In this document: one piece after another, positions 16,083 to 24,229 of the stretch
Position numbering within the stretch: position 1 is the first letter of the stretch
Layout: each line of letters starts with the position of its first letter
Assembly (NCBI GenBank): GCA_031294825.1
Contig: JAUMPM010000059.1
Span: 1-28,500, forward strand
DNA: 28,500 nt
Source of the DNA: Collinsella sp.
Lineage (GTDB): Bacteria > Actinomycetota > Coriobacteriia > Coriobacteriales > Coriobacteriaceae
Direction of reading: 5' to 3'
Program-made: the position numbers and the translations under genes
Notes under the pieces: generated by a model
Seen by the model: only the letters and a program-made list of their open reading frames with translations
Told to the model about the DNA's origin: nothing
The model's database searches: none

Positions 16083-16421
16083 ATGATTCAGATTTTTGGC
16101 ACCAAGAAGTCCTTCGACACCAAGAAGGCACAGCGTTATTTTAAGGAGCGCCGCATTAAGGTGCAGTTTATTGACCTTAAGGAAAAGGAGATGAGCAAAG
16201 GCGAGCTCACGAGCGTGATGCAGGCGGTCGGCGGCATCGACAAGCTGCTCAACCCCAAAGCCAAGGACGAGGAGACGCGCGCGCTCATTCAGCATCTCAC
16301 CCCCAGCCAGCGCTTCGACAAGCTGCTCGAGAACCAGCAGGTTCTAGCCGGGCCCATCGTGCGCAACGGCAAAAAGGCCACCGTCGGTTATTGCCCCGAT
16401 GTATGGGGAGCCTGGGAGTAG
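16083..16421 (+). CDS. ArsC/Spx-family protein without the catalytic Cys
   Basis: A 112-residue thioredoxin-fold protein of the ArsC/YffB/Spx family. FGTKKSFDTKKAQRYFKER aligns with the family's GIKNCDTVKKA active-site loop, but the redox Cys is Ser10 (codon TCC). The later LLNPKAKDEETRALIQHLTPSQRFDKLLENQQVLAGPIVRNGKK block is typical of the family's C-terminal half, including the region before the PI(V/I)R segment. The only Cys is in GYCPD near the C-terminus. It follows the flavodoxin gene by 14 bases. Arsenate reduction is unlikely without the Cys; a regulatory or adaptor role, as for Spx, is possible but unproven. Confidence 0.82.
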   Translation: MIQIFGTKKSFDTKKAQRYFKERRIKVQFIDLKEKEMSKGELTSVMQAVGGIDKLLNPKAKDEETRALIQHLTPSQRFDKLLENQQVLAGPIVRNGKKATVGYCPDVWGAWE

Positions 16422-16507
16422 CTTGTGTTATTTGCCGGCGCGTGGGTATAAGAGCAGGCGTTTGGCATAAGATTCAACTGTAAGCCATGTCTAACAAAGG
16501 AGGGCAC

Positions 16508-17638
16508 ATGCCCAACAAACCCGTGAAGATCATCATGCTTACCGGATACCTCGGTGCCGGCAAGACCACACTGCTCAACCACATCCTCGCTAACGACGGC
16601 GGCATCCGCGCCGCCGTGATCGTCAACGATATCGGCGAGATCAACGTCGACGCCAGCCTCATCGCCGACGGCGGCCTTTCCGAGACCGATGACCTCATCC
16701 CGCTCACCAACGGCTGCATCTGCTGCACACTTTCGGATGACCTGGCCAACCAGCTGCAAGGCATCGCCGATTCGGGCGACTTCGATTACATCATCATCGA
16801 GGCCTCGGGCATTTGCGAGCCCATCCCCATCGCCTACACCATCTCGAGCTTCTGCGACGAGGCCAAGGTGGGCGGCGAGCCCAAGCTCGCGCTCGACAAC
16901 ATCGTGGCCGTGGTTGATTGCGCCCGTATGTACGACGAGTTCAACGGCGGCCGCGACCTGCTGGCCGAGGATATCGACGAGGACGACATCGAGAGCCTGC
17001 TCATCCAGCAGATCGAATTCTGCTCTACGCTGATCCTCAACAAGACCGATACCGTGAGTCCTGAGCAGATCGCCGAGCTCAAGGCCATCGTGCGCAGCCT
17101 GCAGAAAGATGCCGTGATCGTCGAGGCCCAAAACGGCGAGGTCCCCATGGAGGAGCTGCTCGACACCGACCGCTTCGACTTTATGCGCGCCTACAACTCC
17201 GCCGCCTGGATTGATGCCATGGAGCATCCCGAGGAGCACGATGACCCCGAGGTGCTCGAGTACGACATCGAAACCTTTGTTTACTCGCGCCGCAAGCCGT
17301 TTGGCCTGCAGAAGTTCACCGATTTTGTTGAGCAGGAGTGGCCCGACGAGGTCATTCGCGTCAAGGGTCCGCTGTGGCAGACCGGCGATCCGGACATGTG
17401 CTACATGTTTGAGCAGGCCGGCCACCAGATGCGCCTGATGGAGAACGGTCTGTTCGTTGACTCCGCGCCCGAGGGCGAGAAGCAGAAGATCATCGATGAG
17501 AACCCCGAGATCATGCAAATTTGGGACGACGAGACGGGCGACCGCATGACGAGCCTGTGCATCATCGGCCGTCACATGGACAAAGATGCGCTCATCGCCT
17601 CCCTCGATGCCTGCCTGACCGACTGGCACCGCGCCTAG
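16508..17638 (+). CDS. CobW/COG0523-family GTPase (metallochaperone-like)
   Basis: A 376-residue G3E GTPase. Walker A is GYLGAGKTT (13-21), the metal-binding CxCC motif is C70-I-C-C73 in NGCICCTL, IIIEASGICEP matches the switch region, and NKTD gives guanine specificity. The C-terminal CobW_C part follows (ETFVYSRRKPFGLQKFTDFV, then VIRVKGPLW). The family inserts or delivers metals, often zinc, cobalt or nitrile-hydratase metals; the metal here is unknown. An acidic stretch EDIDEDDIES lies in the middle; a His-rich metal-binding loop is lacking. The start at 16508 follows AAGGAGG; an ATG at 16487 overlaps that site. A strong terminator follows. Confidence 0.9.
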   Translation: MPNKPVKIIMLTGYLGAGKTTLLNHILANDGGIRAAVIVNDIGEINVDASLIADGGLSETDDLIPLTNGCICCTLSDDLANQLQGIADSGDFDYIIIEASGICEPIPIAYTISSFCDEAKVGGEPKLALDNIVAVVDCARMYDEFNGGRDLLAEDIDEDDIESLLIQQIEFCSTLILNKTDTVSPEQIAELKAIVRSLQKDAVIVEAQNGEVPMEELLDTDRFDFMRAYNSAAWIDAMEHPEEHDDPEVLEYDIETFVYSRRKPFGLQKFTDFVEQEWPDEVIRVKGPLWQTGDPDMCYMFEQAGHQMRLMENGLFVDSAPEGEKQKIIDENPEIMQIWDDETGDRMTSLCIIGRHMDKDALIASLDACLTDWHRA

Positions 17639-17676
17639 GTTTATCGAAGCGAGCATTTTTCCGCAAAGTAGTCGCC

Positions 17677-17715
17677 AACCACCACGAAGGTGCCTGTCCC
17701 TTCGTGGTGGTTTTT
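17677..17715 (+). terminator. Terminator hairpin with CTGTCCCTT core
   Basis: A 14-bp perfect stem AACCACCACGAAGG (17677-17690) with CCTTCGTGGTGGTT (17699-17712), loop TGCCTGTC, followed by a T-run. It ends the CobW transcript. Its loop shares the CTGTCCCTT core found in the palindromic elements at 7349, 18330, 22062 and 27424, though the stem differs. Confidence 0.88.
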
Positions 17716-17736
17716 CGTTCTGGGTCAAGGAGATTC

Positions 17737-18336
17737 ATGTTCAACATTGTGCTGTATGCGCCCGAGATTCCGGCCAATACGGGCAATATCGGCCGCACCT
17801 GCGTGGTCACCGGCGCCCGCCTGCATCTGGTGGAGCCCCTGGGGTTTTCACTCGACGACAAGACGGTGCGTCGCGCCGGTCTGGGCTACTGGCAAAACTT
17901 GGACGTGACGACCTATGCCGGCTGGGATGATTTCCTTGCGCGCAACGGCCTCTCCCCTGCCGATGGTCGCCTGCATCTGCTGACCAAAAAGGCACGCCGC
18001 ACCTATGCGCAGGGCACCTACCGCGATGGCGACTACTTGGTCTTTGGCAGCGAGAGCTCGGGCATTCCCGAGCCACTACTTGCCGCGGCGCCCGAGCGCT
18101 GTGAGCGCATCCCGATGCTGCGCGATTGCGACTCACTCGATAACGCCGAGGCCTGGGAAGCCCACGAGGAATCGCTCGGGCATACCGAGGACAGCCACGA
18201 GGCCATCCTTCAGCAGGATATCTGCGGCAACTTCGTCAACCCGGACGACTACCGCATCAGCGCCCTCAACCTTTCCAACAGCGCCGCCATCGTCCTCTAC
18301 GAAGCCCTACGCCAGGCAGGCTTTCCGGGAATGTGA
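17737..18336 (+). CDS. trmL: tRNA (cytidine(34)-2'-O)-methyltransferase TrmL, with insertion
   Basis: A 199-residue SPOUT methyltransferase that modifies the wobble base of tRNA-Leu. Family motifs are NTGNIGRTC (14-22), LVFGSESSGIP (101-111) with the knot region, IPM at 125-127 and ALNLSNSAAIVLYEA (176-190). E. coli-type TrmL is about 157 residues. The extra length is an acidic insertion of about 40 residues (roughly 129-172) between IPM and the last motif, in the region that forms the cofactor-binding knot. The start at 17737 follows AAGGAG. The last codon (ATG) and the stop (TGA) lie inside a palindromic repeat. It is convergent with the UvrA-like gene, only 29 bases apart. Confidence 0.92.
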   Translation: MFNIVLYAPEIPANTGNIGRTCVVTGARLHLVEPLGFSLDDKTVRRAGLGYWQNLDVTTYAGWDDFLARNGLSPADGRLHLLTKKARRTYAQGTYRDGDYLVFGSESSGIPEPLLAAAPERCERIPMLRDCDSLDNAEAWEAHEESLGHTEDSHEAILQQDICGNFVNPDDYRISALNLSNSAAIVLYEALRQAGFPGM

Positions 18337-18362
18337 CAAAGGGACTGTCCCTTTGTCACATT
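18330..18362. repeat. Near-perfect 33-bp palindrome at the trmL/UvrA-like junction
   Basis: AATGTGACAAAGGGAC (18330-18345), one central T, then its exact complement (18347-18362). It contains the trmL stop codon and ends three bases before the stop codon of the convergent UvrA-like gene. A relative lies at 22062-22089. Confidence 0.85.
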
Positions 18363-18365
18363 CGG

Positions 18366-20879
18366 TTATAGGTAGCGACCGGTAATGCTTGCGGAGCAGG
18401 CCACGATGTCGCCCGGCGTGCCGGCGCAGACGATTTGCCCGCCGGCGTCGCCACCGCCCGGGCCCATGTCGATCACGTAATCGGCGTTACGGATAAGGTC
18501 GAGATCGTGTTCGATCACAATAACCGTAGCGCCCTTGGCAACAAGGCCGTCGAACACACTCAGCAACACCTGAACATCGAGCGGATGTAGTCCGATCGTA
18601 GGCTCGTCGAATACGAACACGGCATCGTCCTGCACGCGGCCCATCTCGCTCGCAAGCTTAAGACGCTGCGCCTCGCCGCCCGAAAGCGCCGGCGTGGGCT
18701 CACCGAGCGTGAGATAACCCAAGCCCAGGTCGTGCAAGGTCTGCAAGCGCGCCTGAACTTTCTTGAGCCCCACCGTGGCGTCGAGAGCCTCGTCCACGCT
18801 CATGTCCATGAGCTGCGGCAACGTAAGCAAGCTCCCGTCCTTGCCCTCGCGATGGATATGCGAAGCCGTGTCTGCATAACGCGAACCGCGACATGCCGGG
18901 CAGACGATCTCGACATCGGGCAGAAACTGCACGTCGAGCGATATCGAGCCCGTGCCGTCGCACGTAGGGCAGCGCAGGGCACCGGTGTTGTAACTAAAGG
19001 CGCCCGCCTTATATCCCGCCGCCTTGGCCTCGGGCGTACGTGCAAAGGCGCGACGCAACTCATCATGGATGTCGGCATAGGTCGCTACCGTCGAGCGCAC
19101 GTTGGCGCCGATGGGCGTGGCGTCAATCAGGTTGGCACGCGCAATGCCCTCGGCATCGATCCAGCGCACGTGGCGTGGCAAGCGCTCGCCAGCTGCCTGC
19201 GCCTTAAGCGCCGGGATGAGCGTCTCGAGCACCAACGTCGTCTTGCCCGAACCCGAAACACCCGTAACCGCGACCAAGCGACCGCGCGGAATATCGACTT
19301 CGAGCGGCTTGACGGTATGGATGGTATCGGTCGCCATGCGGATATGGCCCTGGTCGAACATTTCGTCGTCAGTCACCTGCGGACGCAAGCGCTTGGGCTC
19401 GGCGCGCAAAAACGGCGCGATACGGCTGTCCTGCGATTGCTCGACCTCGTCTACCGTACCAGCGGCGATTACGTTGCCGCCGCCTGCTCCGGCAACGGGG
19501 CCCATCTCGACCAGATAATCAGCCTCCGCCAGCACACGTGTATCGTGGTCGACAACAACCACGGTATTGCCGTCATCCACCAGGTCGCGCATTACGCCCA
19601 CCAAGCCGTCGACATTGGCAGGATGCAAGCCAATTGAGGGCTCGTCCAGCACATAGAGCACGCCTGTCGATCGGTTGCGCACCACGCGGGCGAGTTGCAC
19701 GCGCTGGCGCTCACCCGTGGAGAGCGTGGCACCGGCGCGATCGAGCGAAAGGTAATCGAGACCCAGGTCGACCAGACGACGAGCCGTGCTCAAAAACGAA
19801 TCGCAGATATCCGTCGCCATGGGCCGCATCTCGGCCGGCAAGGATGCGGGCACCCCGCGCACCCACTCGATCGCATCACCAAGCGTCATGGCCGCGGCCT
19901 GAGCCAGATTGATACCGCGCACCTGGGGCTGGCGCGCAGCCTCGGAGAGACGCGTGCCGGCGCAGTCACGGCATGGTCCCTCGCGCAAAAAGCGCGCGAC
20001 GCGTTTTAAGCCCTTATCGTCCTTGACCTTGGCGAGCGCATTCTCGACGGTATAGACGGCGTTGTAATAGGTAAAGTCGAGCGGCGTGGCGCCCTCGCCG
20101 TTTTTGGGAACGTAGAGAATGTGCTTCTTAACCGCCGGGCCGTGAAACACGATGTCGCGCTCTTGAGGCGTGAGCTGGTTAAACGGCACGTCGGTTCGCA
20201 CGCCCATCTCGCCGGCCACCTGCTTCATCAGGTCCCACATGAGCGTGCCCCAGGGAAGCACCGCACCCTCGTTGATGGTCTTTGACTCGTCGGGCACCAG
20301 GCTCGCCTCGTCTACCTCGCGCATGACACCGGTGCCGCCGCAGGTAGGGCACGCACCGCCGCTATTGAAAGCCAAATCCTCGGCACTCGGCGCGTAGAAC
20401 TCGCGGCCGCATGTCGGACACGTGAGCGACAGGCCCGCAGCCACGTTAAGGCTCGGCTCCACACGCGCCCCGCAATGCGGGCACACGTGATGGGCGCAAC
20501 GGCTAAAGAGTAGACGCAGGCTATTGTTGAGCTCGGTCATGGTACCAAAGGTCGAGCGCACGCCCGGTACGCTGGGGCGCTGATGTAATGCGAGCGCCGC
20601 TGGCACGTGCAGCACCTCATCCACCTGGGCATGTTCGGCCTGCGTCAGACGACGGCGAGTATAGGTGCTGAGCGCCTCCAGGTAACGGCGCGAGCCCTCG
20701 GCGTAAAGAACGCCCAGTGCCAGCGAACTCTTGCCCGAACCCGACACGCCGGCAATGCCTACGAGCTTTCCCAGCGGGATATCTATATCGATGTCCTTAA
20801 GGTTATGGACGCGCGCGCCACGCACCTCGATAGCCTGCGGGCTCATCTTCTGTTCCGTCACCTTTATCACCCTACTCAT
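18366..20879 (-). CDS. UvrA-like tandem ABC ATPase (short form)
   Basis: An 837-residue UvrA-family protein with two ABC ATPase halves. The first half has Walker A GVSGSGKSS (~44-52), Cys pairs CPHCG, CPTCG and CPTCGGTG, signature LSTGERQRVQLAR and VLDEPSIGLHP. The second has GVSGSGKTT, the zinc finger CPTCDGTG...CPACRGSRY, LSGGEAQRLKLAS and VFDEPTIGLHP. It is about 100 residues shorter than repair UvrA (~940), so it probably lacks part of the UvrB-binding/insertion region and belongs to the UvrA2/DrrC-like paralogues linked to drug tolerance or specialised repair. The ATG at 20879 overlaps the ATPase stop (ATGAGTAG), which suggests translational coupling. An ATG at 20846 (826 residues) is an alternative nearer the usual UvrA start. 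Confidence 0.9.
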   Translation of the reverse strand: MSRVIKVTEQKMSPQAIEVRGARVHNLKDIDIDIPLGKLVGIAGVSGSGKSSLALGVLYAEGSRRYLEALSTYTRRRLTQAEHAQVDEVLHVPAALALHQRPSVPGVRSTFGTMTELNNSLRLLFSRCAHHVCPHCGARVEPSLNVAAGLSLTCPTCGREFYAPSAEDLAFNSGGACPTCGGTGVMREVDEASLVPDESKTINEGAVLPWGTLMWDLMKQVAGEMGVRTDVPFNQLTPQERDIVFHGPAVKKHILYVPKNGEGATPLDFTYYNAVYTVENALAKVKDDKGLKRVARFLREGPCRDCAGTRLSEAARQPQVRGINLAQAAAMTLGDAIEWVRGVPASLPAEMRPMATDICDSFLSTARRLVDLGLDYLSLDRAGATLSTGERQRVQLARVVRNRSTGVLYVLDEPSIGLHPANVDGLVGVMRDLVDDGNTVVVVDHDTRVLAEADYLVEMGPVAGAGGGNVIAAGTVDEVEQSQDSRIAPFLRAEPKRLRPQVTDDEMFDQGHIRMATDTIHTVKPLEVDIPRGRLVAVTGVSGSGKTTLVLETLIPALKAQAAGERLPRHVRWIDAEGIARANLIDATPIGANVRSTVATYADIHDELRRAFARTPEAKAAGYKAGAFSYNTGALRCPTCDGTGSISLDVQFLPDVEIVCPACRGSRYADTASHIHREGKDGSLLTLPQLMDMSVDEALDATVGLKKVQARLQTLHDLGLGYLTLGEPTPALSGGEAQRLKLASEMGRVQDDAVFVFDEPTIGLHPLDVQVLLSVFDGLVAKGATVIVIEHDLDLIRNADYVIDMGPGGGDAGGQIVCAGTPGDIVACSASITGRYL

Positions 20880-21990
20880 GCCATAAAACTCGATCGCGAA
20901 TGTACGCGCCCAGCATGGGCACGGTAAAGCGGACAAGGCCGTATCCGGCAGCCTCGATGACGCGCTCGCGAATCAAGCTTGCGCGATACTTGCTCGCCCA
21001 GCTCTGGGTTCGGTCGCAGCGCTCGATGATGTCTGCCATGCGCGTCGGCTTGCCCTCGTCAGCCGCCATGGCCTCGATAAATAGGCGCTGTGGGCTGCGC
21101 AATCCGTAATACAGGGGCGCGTCGACCGCTTCATAGAACTCGGAGATAGCATCCACGTGCCCAGCCTCAACATCGCGCTCTTCAATGACCTGCGAGCCAC
21201 GCCGGGCAGCAGACCGCCACATGTAATAGCCCACAAGCTGGACCATATAGGGATGGCCCATACTCTTATGCGCCGCAAGTTCAGCTGTCTCCGCATCAAC
21301 GTTAAGATTAGCGTCCTCAACCGTCTGAATATACGCATCACGTACCTTGGGCAAAGAAATCGCCCCCAGCGTACGCTGCTGGGCACGCCGCAAAAACGTC
21401 ACGCTCGGCTCTTCGAGCAGATCGTCAACCATACTGGGTAAGCCAGCGAACACCAGCGCAAGACCGCGCTGGTCGCTATCGGACAAGCCCGTGGCATCCT
21501 GGTCTCCAAGCACCTGCTGATAGAGAACGGCAAGAGCCGCCAGTTCCTCGATAGACGCCGATTGCGCCTCGTCAATCGCAAACAGTATGCCCTGGCCTGG
21601 ACCGAGCCTCTTGAGGCGCTCGTTGACCAGCCCGCGCAACGTCTCGCCCTTTGCTCGCGCCGCCTCGACCGACATCCGGCCAAATGACGGCCCGAACTCC
21701 ATTGACGTCACAACTGGCCTATTCGAGCGAAGCGCATCGGCCAGGCGGTCGCATAGGCCAAGCGAGGCGGAATCGGAGACAACCGCCCATCCGCGCTCGC
21801 TAGCTAAACGCTGCAGCTCCCGCAAGAGAACCGTTTTGCCACAGCCGCGGTTTCCCGTAATGAGCATGAGCCTGCCCGGCGCTCCGGCGCCGTTATCGAG
21901 CCCTTCCTCGAAATCTTCGATGACCGACTCGCGACCGATGAGTATCGGAGGCCGCTTGCCAGCCGTGGGCTTAAAGGGATTTGGATTCAT
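20872..21990 (-). CDS. AAA/STAND-like ATP-binding protein (NPFxPT type)
   Basis: A 372-residue P-loop ATPase. It opens with NPFKPTAGKRPPILIGRE, a start shared by a common group of actinobacterial ATP-binding proteins of the AAA_16/COG1672 kind. Walker A is GNRGCGKT (about 46-53), Walker B is ILFAIDEAQ, and LALVFAGLPSM resembles the sensor-1 strand. The C-terminal ~90 residues look like a winged-helix region (RLFIEAMAADEGKPTRMADIIERC, then VIEAAGYGLVRFTVPMLGAYI). The start at 21990 follows AGGAGG. It overlaps the UvrA-like gene by eight bases, so the two are one operon. Three 10-bp tandem repeats lie just upstream. The function of this group is not established; an Orc1/Cdc6-like DNA-binding role is only a possibility. 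Confidence 0.8.
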   Translation of the reverse strand: MNPNPFKPTAGKRPPILIGRESVIEDFEEGLDNGAGAPGRLMLITGNRGCGKTVLLRELQRLASERGWAVVSDSASLGLCDRLADALRSNRPVVTSMEFGPSFGRMSVEAARAKGETLRGLVNERLKRLGPGQGILFAIDEAQSASIEELAALAVLYQQVLGDQDATGLSDSDQRGLALVFAGLPSMVDDLLEEPSVTFLRRAQQRTLGAISLPKVRDAYIQTVEDANLNVDAETAELAAHKSMGHPYMVQLVGYYMWRSAARRGSQVIEERDVEAGHVDAISEFYEAVDAPLYYGLRSPQRLFIEAMAADEGKPTRMADIIERCDRTQSWASKYRASLIRERVIEAAGYGLVRFTVPMLGAYIRDRVLWHE

Positions 21991-22024
21991 GTCGGCCTCC
22001 TCGGATTGGCAAACCCTGGCAATA

Positions 22025-22054
22025 GTTATACCAACTTATACCAAGTTACACCAA
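22025..22054. repeat. Three 10-bp tandem repeats upstream of the ATPase gene
   Basis: Units GTTATACCAA, CTTATACCAA and GTTACACCAA follow without gap, 35-64 bases upstream of the ATPase start at 21990. The 10-bp period puts every unit on the same helix face. This looks like an operator for this operon. On the minus strand the units read TTGGTATAA-type, a half-site also seen at 25389. Confidence 0.7.
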
Positions 22055-22061
22055 TAGCATA

Positions 22062-22089
22062 CGACAAAGGAACTGTCCCTTTGTCACAT
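22062..22089. repeat. Palindromic element at the 3' end of the TetM-like gene
   Basis: On the minus strand it reads ATGTGACAAAGGGACAG, then TTCCTTTGTCG: the same sequence as the 18330 palindrome with a changed right arm. Its ATG TGA supplies the last codon and stop of the TetM-like gene. Confidence 0.8.
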
Positions 22090-24087
22090 GTGGCCGAAAA
22101 ACTCGGCATCTGCTGCCCGCCAGGGGCGAAAGGTGGCGGGATCGACCTTTACGTGCGCCGCGGCGGGTACGTCGTACCATTTGACCGTGTAGCCGGCGCC
22201 GTGAGAGCAAAAGACCGAATCGGGCGTGTTAGGCAGATCGGCCTCGGGCTCATAGGCGGCAGTCTCGATTACGCGCTCGGCATCATGGCAAGCCGAATAG
22301 CCGGCGAACTCCAGGTACAGATGACCGCGACCGCTCGTATAGGCAGCCACCTCCAGCGCGTAATCCTGCACCTCGGATGCTGGCACGCGACCCACAAGCT
22401 TTGCCCGATCGCCCGCCATCGCCGGCGGTTCGTACTCAGCGCCCATGCGCGTGGCGTCTGAGAGCGCCCGGCCCACGCACTCCCCCGGCACCTCGAGCTC
22501 AAAGTGGTACCACGGCTCCAACAGTACCGCCGCGCCGGCCTCACGCGCCTGCATGAGCCCCTGGCGAATCGCGCGGTACGTGGCCTGGCGAAAATCGCCG
22601 CCCTCGGTATGTTTGGCATGCGCACGGCCGCCCGTGAGCGTAATGCGCACATCGGTGATGGGCGAGCCGGTCAGCACGCCCAGGTGATCGCGCTCCATGG
22701 CGTTGGTGAGTGCCAAACGCTGCCAGTTAAGATCGAGCTCGTCGGTCGAGGTCACGGTGCCAAACTGCACGCCCGAACCCGCCGGCAACGGCTCCAGGCG
22801 TAGATGCACCTCGGCATAGTGGCGCAGTGGCTCAAAGTGGCCCACGCCCTCGACCGGCTGCGAAATAGTCTCCTTATAGAGAATGCCGCCAGACTCAAAC
22901 GCAACCGAAAGGCCAAAGCGATCGGCCAACACCCGTTGCACGACCTCGAGCTGCACCGCCCCCATAAGCTGCAGATGTATTTGTTCAAGATGCGTGTTCC
23001 AGCTTACGCCGAGCATGGGATCCTCGTCGGCAAGCTCGGCCAGCGCCTGGAACACCGTATGGACATCGCGTTCGCCCGGAAGCACCGTATAGGTGAGAAC
23101 CGGCGCAATGACAGGTGCATCGCCCGCGGGCTCCGCGCCTAGGGCATCACCAGGGCGAACGTGCGCGAGGCCCGTCACGGCACAAATACCGCCAGCAGCA
23201 ACTTCTTGAGCAAGCTCATACTTTTCGCCGTTATAGATGCGTACCTGGTCGACCTTCTGCTCCCACGCCTCGGCACCGGAACGTCCGTTAATCATCTGCT
23301 TGGCATGCAGCGTGCCGCCGGTCACTTTAACCCATGCCAAGCGCTCGCCGCGATCCCCGCGGCTCACGCGGTAGACGCGGGCGGCAAACTCCGAGCGCCA
23401 TGCCTGTTCGCGCATCAGCGCGCATATGCCATCCAGCAGCTCATCCACGCCTTGGTCCCTGAGCGCCGAGCCGGCAAAACAGGGAAAGAGCTTGCGCTCG
23501 GCAACCATGCGCGACAGCGTTGCGACAGAAAGCTCACCCGCCTCAAGAAACTCCTCGAGCGCCGCCTTGTCCAACGCAGCAGCGTCCTCCTGAACAGCCC
23601 CGCCCACCAGCAGTTCGCTGGCATCCAGGCAGCCCTCGGAGAGACGTTGCCCAAGTTGTGCCAGCAAAACATCGCGGCCGGGATTCTCCAAATCGATTTT
23701 GTTGATAAAGATGAACGTCGGAATGTCATAGCGCGCAAGCAGACGCCACAGGGTTTCGGTGTGCCCCTGCACGCCGTCGTTGGCGCTCACAACCAAAATC
23801 GCATAGTCGAGCGCGCGCAGTGTGCGCTCCGCCTCGGCCGAAAAATCGACGTGGCCGGGCGCATCCACAAGCATGACGCGGGTATCGCCGTGGTCGAGCA
23901 CGGCCTGCGACGAGAAGATCGTAATGCCGCGCTCACGCTCGATCGCGTTAGTGTCCAGATGCGAATCGCCATCGTCCACGCGGCCGCGTTTGCGAATGCG
24001 ACCCGCGTTGAACAGCATGGCCTCGGCCAGCGTGGTCTTACCGGCATCGACATGCGCCAAGATTCCAACGACCGCTTGCTTCGACAT
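22084..24087 (-). CDS. TetM-like translation GTPase (EF-G family)
   Basis: A 667-residue EF-G-like GTPase of the tetracycline ribosomal-protection family. G-motifs are AHVDAGKTT (about 10-18), RERGITIFSS, VDAPGHVDF and FINKIDLEN. EF-G domains II-V follow. The C-terminal block VGRVPASEVQDYALEVAAYTSGRGHLYLEFAGY aligns with the end of TetM (IPARCIQEY, FTNGRS). The protein continues with DSVFCSHGAGYTVKWYDVP, a tail typical of chromosomal TetM-like proteins in Clostridia and Coriobacteriia and absent from Tet(M) (~639 residues). It may release drugs or stalled factors from ribosomes; tetracycline resistance cannot be concluded. The start at 24087 follows GAGGAGGG. Base use is like its neighbours, so recent transfer is not suggested. 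Confidence 0.88.
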   Translation of the reverse strand: MSKQAVVGILAHVDAGKTTLAEAMLFNAGRIRKRGRVDDGDSHLDTNAIERERGITIFSSQAVLDHGDTRVMLVDAPGHVDFSAEAERTLRALDYAILVVSANDGVQGHTETLWRLLARYDIPTFIFINKIDLENPGRDVLLAQLGQRLSEGCLDASELLVGGAVQEDAAALDKAALEEFLEAGELSVATLSRMVAERKLFPCFAGSALRDQGVDELLDGICALMREQAWRSEFAARVYRVSRGDRGERLAWVKVTGGTLHAKQMINGRSGAEAWEQKVDQVRIYNGEKYELAQEVAAGGICAVTGLAHVRPGDALGAEPAGDAPVIAPVLTYTVLPGERDVHTVFQALAELADEDPMLGVSWNTHLEQIHLQLMGAVQLEVVQRVLADRFGLSVAFESGGILYKETISQPVEGVGHFEPLRHYAEVHLRLEPLPAGSGVQFGTVTSTDELDLNWQRLALTNAMERDHLGVLTGSPITDVRITLTGGRAHAKHTEGGDFRQATYRAIRQGLMQAREAGAAVLLEPWYHFELEVPGECVGRALSDATRMGAEYEPPAMAGDRAKLVGRVPASEVQDYALEVAAYTSGRGHLYLEFAGYSACHDAERVIETAAYEPEADLPNTPDSVFCSHGAGYTVKWYDVPAAAHVKVDPATFRPWRAADAEFFGHM

Positions 24088-24110
24088 GGCCCTCCTCTTA
24101 TTACAAGCCC

Positions 24111-24229
24111 ATCGCCGCGCGGCAACGGGCATCCTCGTCCCACACTGGATGATACAATTTACGGGCCGGCGGGCGAAGCGAGCCCTATCCCCCGACCGAG
24201 CTCATCGCCCCGCGTTGCCGCGCGGCGAT
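24111..24229. repeat. 17-bp inverted repeat between the TetM-like gene and mscL
   Basis: ATCGCCGCGCGGCAACG (24111-24127) and its exact complement (24213-24229) enclose 85 bases. In a minus-strand transcript the two arms could form a long stem ending about 24 bases before the TetM-like start. The right arm can instead take part in a local hairpin on the plus strand. Confidence 0.7.

Noticed and set aside
16388..17728. 446-codon minus-strand frame opposite the CobW gene
   Set aside because: It covers a GTPase with intact motifs on the other strand; high-GC codon bias commonly opens this frame.
22084..24087. Acquired tetracycline resistance gene
   Set aside because: Similarity to TetM is only family-level, the C-terminus differs, base use matches the neighbours, and no mobile element flanks it.
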